From: a bacterium
GTDB lineage: Bacteria; Patescibacteriota; Microgenomatia; Levybacterales; UBA12049
Assembly: GCA_021852095.1 (NCBI GenBank)
Contig: JAJZOC010000043.1
Coordinates: 1-10,639, forward strand
Direction of reading: 5' to 3'
DNA length: 10,639 nucleotides
Made by a program: the position numbers and the translations under genes
Part shown: one piece after another, positions 5,345 to 9,677 of the stretch
Layout of the letters: every line of letters starts with the position of its first letter
How positions within the stretch are numbered: the stretch's first letter is position 1
Notes under the pieces: generated by a model
Databases searched by the model: none
What the model saw: the letters and a program-made list of their open reading frames with translations, nothing else
What the model was told of the DNA's origin: nothing

Positions 5345-5473
5345 GAAAAAACAAAGCGGGGAGAAATCCCCGCTTTTGCTGTTTCTACCGGCAAGTTTCC
5401 GGCCACCGGAGCCGCAGCCCCGGAGGTAAGAAATATTTATATATTTATATATTTTTTTTATTTTTTTATAAAA

Positions 5474-5514
5474 ATAGCACAACTATAAATATAGTTGTGC
5501 TATAATGATAGTAT
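5474..5514 (+). promoter_or_regulatory. Hairpin promoter, perfect short stem (module F)
   Basis: Arms 5474-5487 and 5490-5503 pair perfectly (14 bp, loop AA); -10 TATAAT 5501-5506 preceded by TGC. Same C-G pair as module C at the variable position (5478/5499). Confidence 0.75.
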
Positions 5515-5523
5515 CACGTAAAC

Positions 5524-5537
5524 CCCTATGAATAGGG
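5524..5537 (+). promoter_or_regulatory. Covarying 5'-UTR stem (module F)
   Basis: CCCTAT pairs with ATAGGG around GA. In the other modules the same place holds CCCG/CGGG or CCCGG/CCGGG with a TAAA-type loop. The stem survives although inner bases on both sides changed. It lies seven bases before AAGGAG (5544-5549), so it could tune ribosome access or protect the 5' end of the mRNA. Confidence 0.6.
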
Positions 5538-5556
5538 CTAAACAAGGAGAAACGAC

Positions 5557-5856
5557 ATGAACGACTTTATTCCAACGCCATTAAATATTGACGCAACATA
5601 CGACAAGCAGTTGTACACTCTCACGATTCGAACCGCCATCTCTCTTTTAGGGAGAAGTGATATCACAGATGTAACACAAATAATTTGCGGCCTTGAAGAG
5701 AATAGCTGGGCTAAAGATCGCAGCTCATTCACGAAAAATCAAATCGGTAGTCTATTACGCGGCAATATTAACTGGAGAGACCGCTACTGTGGCCACTACT
5801 GGCATGGCGATTCTCTCTATCATGTTTATGTAAAACCGGCTGGTATTTTTTCCTAA
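5557..5856 (+). CDS. Cassette protein of unknown function (99 aa)
   Basis: ATG 5557 has AAGGAG (5544-5549) seven bases upstream. No family recognised. The N-terminal half looks helical (LYTLTIRTAISLLGRSDIT, then VTQIICGLEENSW), then a polar KNQIGSLLRG segment. The C-terminal third is aromatic and histidine-rich (WRDRYCGHYWHGDSLYHVYV). The Cys/His cluster might bind metal, but no standard spacing is present. Predicted soluble. Stop TAA 5854-5856 abuts the next module leader TCAGCTAAG. Confidence 0.84.
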   Translation: MNDFIPTPLNIDATYDKQLYTLTIRTAISLLGRSDITDVTQIICGLEENSWAKDRSSFTKNQIGSLLRGNINWRDRYCGHYWHGDSLYHVYVKPAGIFS

Positions 5857-5993
5857 TCAGCTAAGAAAAAAAAACAAAGCGGGGATCTCTCCCCGCTTTT
5901 GCTGTTTCTGCCGGCATATTCCAGCCTAAAAAAAGATACAACCGAGCGATATAATCATCAATAAAACCGGTAAACCGGGTTGAATACAAGGAG
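5857..5993 (+). repeat. Intercassette module G, internally deleted
   Basis: Leader and terminator (5878-5897, loop TCTC) are normal. The central block breaks off after GCCGGCATATTCCAGCC, and the GGAGGTAAG segment and promoter hairpin are missing. Instead there is unrelated sequence with TATAAT at 5950-5955 but no clear -35 or dyad. Homology resumes at the UTR stem CCGG/CCGG (5967-5978), and AAGGAG is at 5988-5993. The following gene may therefore be expressed differently from the rest. Confidence 0.85.
5950..5955 (+). promoter_or_regulatory. Possible -10 replacing the hairpin promoter
   Basis: TATAAT preceded by GAGCGA, with AAAAAG at the expected -35 distance: a consensus -10 only. It sits where the hairpin promoter of the other modules is missing. 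Confidence 0.4.
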
Positions 5994-6000
5994 AATAATG

Positions 6001-6312
6001 ATGGAAAATTTTAGCTTTGAGGTAATCGCTAGAGGATCAGCGACATGGAAAGATGTCACCTATAGCATCACACAAACCCCTATTGGCACTCGTGAAGAAA
6101 TTGAAGCTACCTTACAGAGTTATTTTAATACCTCTGCCTCAATTCAGTGGAAAAACGAAGAGGAAGGGTGCTTGGAAGTTGACCACAAGCCTTATGTTAT
6201 ACACCTAGACACGCCAGAAAAAGCGAAAATAAAAGCTGAGGAAAACGAAAAATGGGGTTATTTGCTAGCCATTAAAGAATCAACTACTGAATTTATAGGT
6301 CATGATTTCTAA
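6001..6312 (+). CDS. Cassette protein of unknown function (103 aa)
   Basis: Two ATGs in tandem (5998 and 6001). The second has AAGGAG (5988-5993) seven bases upstream and is chosen; using the first adds one Met. The protein is a mix of strands and charged helices (FEVIARGSATWKDVTYSI; later KAKIKAEENEKWGYLLAIKE), acidic overall, with a single Cys and no recognised domain. The stop TAA (6310-6312) is the TAA of the repeat sequence TTTCTAACGGC, so the gene runs straight into the next module, whose leader and terminator are gone. Its transcript probably continues into the following gene. The natural C-terminus may have been lost in the same deletion. Confidence 0.82.
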   Translation: MENFSFEVIARGSATWKDVTYSITQTPIGTREEIEATLQSYFNTSASIQWKNEEEGCLEVDHKPYVIHLDTPEKAKIKAEENEKWGYLLAIKESTTEFIGHDF

Positions 6313-6451
6313 CGGCATATTTCAGCCCGGAACCCGCAGCCCGGAGGTAAGAAATATTTATATTTTTTTATAAAAATAGTACAACTATAAATATAGTTGT
6401 ACTATAATGATAGTATCACGTAATCCCCGGTAAAACGGGCTAAACAAGGAG
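6306..6451 (+). repeat. Intercassette module H, lacking its terminator
   Basis: It begins inside the central block at TTTCTAACGGC; leader and terminator hairpin are absent. GGAGGTAAG at 6342-6350, in a block that also lacks one C of the usual GCCCCGG. Promoter hairpin 6376-6405, UTR stem CCCG/CGGG, AAGGAG 6446-6451. The junction with the upstream gene marks a deletion or unequal exchange. Confidence 0.88.
6376..6416 (+). promoter_or_regulatory. Hairpin promoter with compensated stem (module H)
   Basis: Arms 6376-6389 and 6392-6405 pair perfectly around AA. At the variable position it has T6380-A6401 where modules C and F have C-G. The change turns the extended -10 TGCTATAAT into TACTATAAT, so the dyad is kept while the TG element is lost; TATAAT is at 6403-6408. 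Confidence 0.75.
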
Positions 6452-6460
6452 AAGGAAATT

Positions 6461-6856
6461 ATGGAAAAGACAATAAGGCTATCAACGGGCAGGTGGTTTA
6501 GAGTAGAGGGCAAGGAAGTTGAACTTGCCGCTATAGCTTTCGGCGATAATAACCCTTGGCCTAAAGGGTCTGGGCAATGGTACCAGTACACGAATGAGGG
6601 TTGGGAGGAGAATTGGGAATTGCAAGTTTATTTTTTACCAAAAACTTCTGAGTTTTTGGTATGGGGTAAATACAATCCACATACCGTTCCAACGATTCCA
6701 CAAACGCACACTGGCAAATCGTATGCCGGTGAAATTGTAAAAAACGCTGATTTTGTCGAAAGCGTGATAAAAAATGTCGGAATGAGATTAAAACTTCCTG
6801 ATGAGTGCATTAAGGAATGCCAGGAAGACTTTAAGGTTTGGATGCAGAAAGAGTAG
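6461..6856 (+). CDS. Cassette protein of unknown function (131 aa)
   Basis: ATG 6461 has AAGGAG (6446-6451) nine bases upstream. The N-terminal two thirds are rich in Trp, Tyr and Gly (GRWFRVEGKEVELAAIAFGD, then KGSGQWYQYTNEGWEENWEL), suggesting a small beta-sheet domain. The last 45 residues look helical (IVKNADFVESVIKNVGMRL, then IKECQEDFKVWMQKE). No catalytic motif, membrane helix or signal peptide. Family not recognised. It is the last cassette before the partition genes and may also be read from the upstream promoter, because the intervening terminator is missing. Confidence 0.84.
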   Translation: MEKTIRLSTGRWFRVEGKEVELAAIAFGDNNPWPKGSGQWYQYTNEGWEENWELQVYFLPKTSEFLVWGKYNPHTVPTIPQTHTGKSYAGEIVKNADFVESVIKNVGMRLKLPDECIKECQEDFKVWMQKE

Positions 6857-6874
6857 TAGTAAAAATTCAACAAT

Positions 6875-7037
6875 TAAAAAAAGGGTAAAGCGGGGAGAAA
6901 TCCCCGCTTTTGCTGTTTCTAACGGCGAGTTTCCGGCCACCGGAACCCGCAGCCCCGGAGGTAAGAAATATTTATATTTTTTACTATTTTTATAAAAATA
7001 GCACAACTATACAAATATATATGCTATAGTTATAGTT
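6875..7037 (+). repeat. Intercassette module I, upstream of parA
   Basis: Terminator 6889-6908 (loop GAAA). The central block is a hybrid, TAACGGC joined to GAGTTTCCGGCCACCGG, combining the alleles of modules B and C. The promoter half has a worn hairpin, and the module is cut at the -10: no UTR stem and no Shine-Dalgarno follow. The partition operon has thus been captured by the same promoter system. Confidence 0.88.
6998..7037 (+). promoter_or_regulatory. Promoter of the partition operon, implying leaderless parA mRNA
   Basis: The left arm ATAGCACAACTATA (6998-7011) is intact, but the right side (7016-7027) pairs with several mismatches. The extended -10 TGCTATAGT (7022-7030) ends seven bases before ATG 7038. 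Transcription should start at or one base before the A of the ATG, and no ribosome site precedes it. Confidence 0.65.
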
Positions 7038-7637
7038 ATGATAATAACTATTGCAAACCAAAAGGGCGGAGTCGGTAAAACGACAACCGCTTTCTATCTG
7101 GCTCAAGCAGCTATTAAGCAGGGATGGACAACGTCTGTTCTTCTAGACGCCGATCCTCAAGCCAGTGCCGCATTATGGTGGCAAGATGTCAAAGATGCCG
7201 CAGGGTTTTTAGTAGCCGCCACCCCATCGGTTTATCTGCTTTCAAACTATCTTGAAGCGGCAACACCCGATGAAATGATAATCATCGACACTCCACCAGC
7301 AGACACTCCACCGGGGATTATTAAAACAGCCGCCGGAGCCTCTGACTTTGTTGTCATACCCACAAAAGCCGGCTCATTGGAACCAGAGAGGGTTATGGCT
7401 ACACTAGAACTCATCAAAGGTAGCCCGGCGGGGATTTTAGTAACTGATGCCAAACTTGGCACAAATAACCTCAAAGACACAGTAGATGGCTGGACGGAAA
7501 GTGGCTACCAACCGTTAGGTGTGATCACGAGCCGGGTCGCAATTGCGGCCGACAGAGGTAACAAAACAATTAACAGCGAAGCGGTTGCCCAACATGTGGC
7601 AATCCTAAACAAAATTACAGAAAGGATTTTAGTATGA
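7038..7637 (+). CDS. parA: ParA-family partition ATPase (199 aa)
   Basis: Deviant Walker A KGGVGKTT at residues 9-16 with the signature Lys9, Walker A' region DADPQ at 37-41, and Walker B MIIIDTPP ending at 87: the standard set of small MinD/ParA ATPases. At 199 residues, with no N-terminal HTH, it matches the short type Ib plasmid ParA proteins, which position plasmid copies over the nucleoid with a small DNA-binding partner. Such proteins dimerise on ATP and bind DNA non-specifically. ATG 7038 is apparently leaderless (extended -10 ends at 7030). Stop TGA overlaps the next start as ATGA, so the two genes are translationally coupled. Being in the array does not make it a cassette of unknown function: it is a clear stability gene. 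Confidence 0.95.
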   Translation: MIITIANQKGGVGKTTTAFYLAQAAIKQGWTTSVLLDADPQASAALWWQDVKDAAGFLVAATPSVYLLSNYLEAATPDEMIIIDTPPADTPPGIIKTAAGASDFVVIPTKAGSLEPERVMATLELIKGSPAGILVTDAKLGTNNLKDTVDGWTESGYQPLGVITSRVAIAADRGNKTINSEAVAQHVAILNKITERILV

Positions 7638-7885
7638 GCGTTAGAGAAAAGATTATCGAGGAAAGCAACAAAAAAACACCAGTAAAAAAGCAAAAAGGTT
7701 TTGGTGTTTTACTCTCTGAAGATGATTTTAAAACCATCAATATACTAAGAGGTTCCACTGTCGACGAAACAGGTTCTCTTCTAACACAGAAGAACATATT
7801 TAAAGCGATGCTCCACCTCACTAACCAAGACGCTGATTTTAGACAAAAAGTTGTTGAATTAGCGATGACGCTACAAAAGCAATAA
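7634..7885 (+). CDS. Small partition partner protein (ParB-like role)
   Basis: 83 aa, start ATG 7634 inside the parA stop (ATGA overlap). The basic N-terminus (KKTPVKKQKGFGVLLSEDD) is followed by a likely strand-helix-helix region (DDFKTINILRG, then LTQKNIFKAMLHLTNQDADF). Small basic proteins directly after type Ib ParA are usually centromere-binding partners, often with ribbon-helix-helix folds, which stimulate the ATPase and autoregulate the operon. No clear RHH signature can be proved by eye, so the role is assigned mainly from position. Its DNA target is unknown; the array dyads are worth considering. A strong terminator follows after the TAA. Confidence 0.82.
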   Translation: MSVREKIIEESNKKTPVKKQKGFGVLLSEDDFKTINILRGSTVDETGSLLTQKNIFKAMLHLTNQDADFRQKVVELAMTLQKQ

Positions 7886-7915
7886 AAAAGCGGGGAGAGA
7901 TCCCCGCTTTTTTTT
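7884..7915. terminator. Bidirectional terminator between the partition operon and the ArdC-like operon
   Basis: A 13-bp perfect stem AAAAAAGCGGGGA/TCCCCGCTTTTTT with loop GAGA, followed by more T. The core is the array terminator, but the TGCTGTTTC tail and the rest of the module are missing, so this is the right end of the array. The A run makes it work for the converging minus-strand operon too. Confidence 0.88.
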
Positions 7916-7962
7916 ATCACTTGACCACCTCAAAAACTTAGCTGTCAAGGTATTCGTGTCAT

Positions 7963-8943
7963 TTACCTACTGATGCCTTGTTCGCTATGTTGTGTCAAGG
8001 AGTGATTGAGATCAGCGCCGACATAGTGTTGACTATCAACGGCATCACAATACAGGTCATAAATTTGATTTGCGGTCTTTGTAATTTCTGTGGCTGTAGC
8101 CGTCACCAGTTTAATAACTTCATCGTTAGGAGTGTCGATCAGCCACTTACTAACATAACTAATCGAATATTCAGCTGTATCAATTCCCAGACGTTGACAA
8201 ACAACATAGGCAACAGACTCCGCGCGAAATTCATAAAAATCTCGTCTTTCATGATAATCATGAATATTGTTGTCCAGCAAAGAATGAGCTATTTCATGCG
8301 AAAGAGTTTTTGTCTTCATACCAGAGGCCATCGATCCCCTTAGATGAATTTCGTTCAAACTTTTAGTAAAAGAGCCTTTTACCCCGGGTTCTAATTCATG
8401 ATCTTCTTTCTCAATCACAACCATAGAAAGATTACTAGCAACCTTTTTAAGATTTAGAAAAATTTCTTCTGCTTCAAATTGTAGATCTTTAGTTTCTATA
8501 TCCTTAGATTCAAGCCATTCAACACCTTGAACAGTTTGCGAGACATCAAAGACAGGGATCAAATGGAAACCGACAATTTTTTTATTTTTCTCACCAGGAT
8601 CCGGTTCTGGTAACCCTCGAAGCTTAGCTTCCAATTTAGTGTCGTCTTTGCTTTGTGTCACTGGCGCTAAGATCCGTAGGCCAACTTCACCTTTTTTAAC
8701 TAAATTCTTTTCTTGCCGCCAGAACCCAGCGGAGGCAACATAAGAAACCTCAGGGTTTTGCAGCAACAGCAGAATCTGATTATTAAACGAGTACTTTGGC
8801 ATCTTTGATGAGATCCGTAAATACTCTTGCCATTCGACAGTTGATCTGAGTTGTAAAATCTTTTCTTTCAACTCTTCTCGAAACCTAGATTCCATGGCTT
8901 TCTTATCTTCGCGCCATTTCTCAACATCAAAATCTTTAGCCAT
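7963..8943 (-). CDS. ArdC-like protein: N-terminal ssDNA-binding domain and ImmA/IrrE-type zinc peptidase
   Basis: 326 aa from ATG 8943, which overlaps the upstream stop by eight bases (ATGGCTAA); an ATG at 8967 would add eight residues and overlap more. Residues 36-95 match the ArdC N-terminal pattern: W38, YL 41-42, KYSFNNQ 50-56, GFW 73-75, KKGE 83-86, ILAP 91-94. After a linker comes the peptidase part with HEIAH (216-220) and a likely third ligand E242 in RAESVAY. ArdC of plasmid R388 binds single-stranded DNA and protects incoming DNA from type I restriction; relatives are typical of leading regions. Substrate and protease activity here are unknown. Second gene of a minus-strand operon. 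Confidence 0.87.
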   Translation of the reverse strand: MAKDFDVEKWREDKKAMESRFREELKEKILQLRSTVEWQEYLRISSKMPKYSFNNQILLLLQNPEVSYVASAGFWRQEKNLVKKGEVGLRILAPVTQSKDDTKLEAKLRGLPEPDPGEKNKKIVGFHLIPVFDVSQTVQGVEWLESKDIETKDLQFEAEEIFLNLKKVASNLSMVVIEKEDHELEPGVKGSFTKSLNEIHLRGSMASGMKTKTLSHEIAHSLLDNNIHDYHERRDFYEFRAESVAYVVCQRLGIDTAEYSISYVSKWLIDTPNDEVIKLVTATATEITKTANQIYDLYCDAVDSQHYVGADLNHSLTQHSEQGISR

Positions 8944-9400
8944 CAACAAAATCTTCTTTCTGTTCAAAATCGCTTATTTCACTATCGAAACCAGAACCAT
9001 CATATTCCTGATAATCACCTTCAACAACAACATCAAGGTTATTTTTGCTTCTTATAAGCGACTCAATCGTTGAAAGCGGCAATCCCATATAGTCAGCGAT
9101 TGACTTGACAGGAATGTTCTTTTCAGAAAAACTTTTGACCATCTCAGCAAGAGCTGATCTAGCAATATTAGAGCGAGCTAAAGCTTCACTTTTTTTAATT
9201 TTCAGCTTCTCAATTTCGTTGTTGACCGATCTAACGGCTTTTTGCGAAGCTGAAAATTCACTAACTGCACTCTCACAAGGAGTTGTAACCATTTCCTTTA
9301 ATGCGCCAGCTAATCGCTCCGCATATTCGATCTGCTCAGCGATCGACATATCTTGCCGCACGACTCTGACACGACTCTTTTTCGTTTGTTTGTTCACCAT
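8936..9400 (-). CDS. Helix-turn-helix protein with coiled coil, candidate relaxosome accessory or operon regulator (154 aa)
   Basis: ATG 9400 is chosen because an excellent promoter ends six bases upstream, making a leaderless mRNA; a TTG at 9448 would add 16 Phe-rich residues that look like non-coding sequence. The N-terminus is basic (KQTKKSRVRVVR, residues 4-15). Residues 50-95 are a predicted long helix or coiled coil (VNNEIEKLKIKKSEAL). Residues 97-118 (PVKSIADYMGLPLSTIESLI) read as a helix-turn-helix. The C-terminal 35 residues are strongly acidic. It is divergent from the relaxase gene and separated from it by repeats. MobF systems usually encode a small DNA-binding accessory protein (TrwA or TraY type) beside oriT, so this is a natural candidate, though not by visible homology. 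Confidence 0.8.
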   Translation of the reverse strand: MVNKQTKKSRVRVVRQDMSIAEQIEYAERLAGALKEMVTTPCESAVSEFSASQKAVRSVNNEIEKLKIKKSEALARSNIARSALAEMVKSFSEKNIPVKSIADYMGLPLSTIESLIRSKNNLDVVVEGDYQEYDGSGFDSEISDFEQKEDFVDG

Positions 9401-9406
9401 AAGGAG

Positions 9407-9435
9407 ATCATAACAAACGAAAAAGAGGAAATCAA
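9407..9435 (-). promoter_or_regulatory. Promoter of the HTH-ArdC operon, leaderless
   Basis: On the minus strand: -35 TTGATT (9435-9430), a 17-base spacer, extended -10 TGTTATGAT with TATGAT at 9412-9407, then six bases (CTCCTT) to ATG 9400. Both hexamers are close to consensus and the predicted +1 is the A of the start codon. Confidence 0.7.
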
Positions 9436-9630
9436 CAAAGGAATACAAGGCAACAAGCCTAAAAACTACGAAAAAAATGAATACAAAACAAGAAAGAGAG
9501 GCAGAAATACAAAAAATAAGAAATATGAAAGAGTGAAAAGGAGATAAAAGAGTGAAAAGGAGAGGTATGAAGAAAAATAAAAAAAGAAAGAAATGTGAAA
9601 ATGAGAGGTATATGAAAAGAAAAAAAAAAT
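9411..9630. other. Purine-rich intergenic tract beside the relaxase gene
   Basis: About 220 bases in which the plus strand is overwhelmingly A and G and the minus strand C and T. It holds direct repeats: AAAGAGTGAAAAGGAGA at 9528-9544 and 9547-9563 (period 19), and GAGAGGTAT followed by GAA at 9561-9571 and again at 9603-9616. Reading frames through it give Lys/Arg-rich or Phe/Ser-rich peptides that follow from base composition. As the region between the divergent HTH operon and the relaxase, it is the natural place for accessory-protein sites of oriT. Confidence 0.6.
9528..9563 (+). repeat. Tandem direct repeat upstream of the relaxase gene
   Basis: Two perfect 17-base copies separated by two bases. 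A period of 19 (nearly two helical turns) would suit cooperative protein binding, for example by the HTH protein encoded to the left. Confidence 0.7.
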
Positions 9631-9660
9631 GGTAGACACAGTATGCACCTGTGCGAAATG
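9631..9660 (-). other. Candidate oriT core: hairpin and nic on the minus strand
   Basis: On the minus strand a small inverted repeat GCACAGGTGC (9654-9645) is followed by ATACTGTGTCTACC (9644-9631). The MobF plasmid R388, as I recall it, has a hairpin ending GGTGC, then GTATTGTCT with the nick before ATAG. The shared parts are GGTGC, the TA-T pattern and TGTCTA. By analogy the nick would lie between 9634 and 9633, and the transferred minus strand would run leftward through the array. The stem is short with a two-base loop, and the hairpin-to-nic distance is two bases longer than in R388, so this is a proposal. Confidence 0.4.
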
Positions 9661-9677
9661 CGGTATTCTGTGACTAA

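Larger units (their letters stand above)
5335..5551 (+). repeat. Intercassette module F
   Basis: It overlaps the end of the upstream gene (leader GATCAGCTAAG). Terminator 5355-5374 (loop GAAA). The central block ACCGGCAAGTTTCCGG is a third allele, and CCGGAGCCGCAG lacks bases found elsewhere. Promoter hairpin 5474-5503. The UTR stem is CCCTAT/ATAGGG (5524-5529, 5532-5537), different from CCCGG...CGGG elsewhere yet still paired. AAGGAG at 5544-5549. Confidence 0.9.

Noticed and set aside
6788..7006. Short frames on both strands across the module before parA
   Set aside because: They translate the repeated GC-rich block and recur at other modules for the same reason; no start signals.
306..7037. 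Integron with attC sites
   Set aside because: No GTTRRRY/RYYYAAC core pairs recognised, no integrase in the window, and each gene has its own promoter, which integron cassettes generally lack.
7978..8343. 121-codon plus-strand reading frame
   Set aside because: Antisense shadow of the ArdC-like gene, whose motifs (HEIAH, RAES) are on the minus strand.
9567..9635. 22-codon basic peptide with a good AAGGAGAGG site upstream of the relaxase
   Set aside because: Its Lys/Arg content follows from the purine-rich tract and it overlaps the candidate nic; an RBS-like AAGGAG is expected by chance in such sequence.
9629..9673. 14-codon Cys-containing leader peptide ending four bases before the relaxase ATG
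   Set aside because: The position is suggestive of coupling, but there is no ribosome site at proper distance, and the sequence is better explained as the oriT core.
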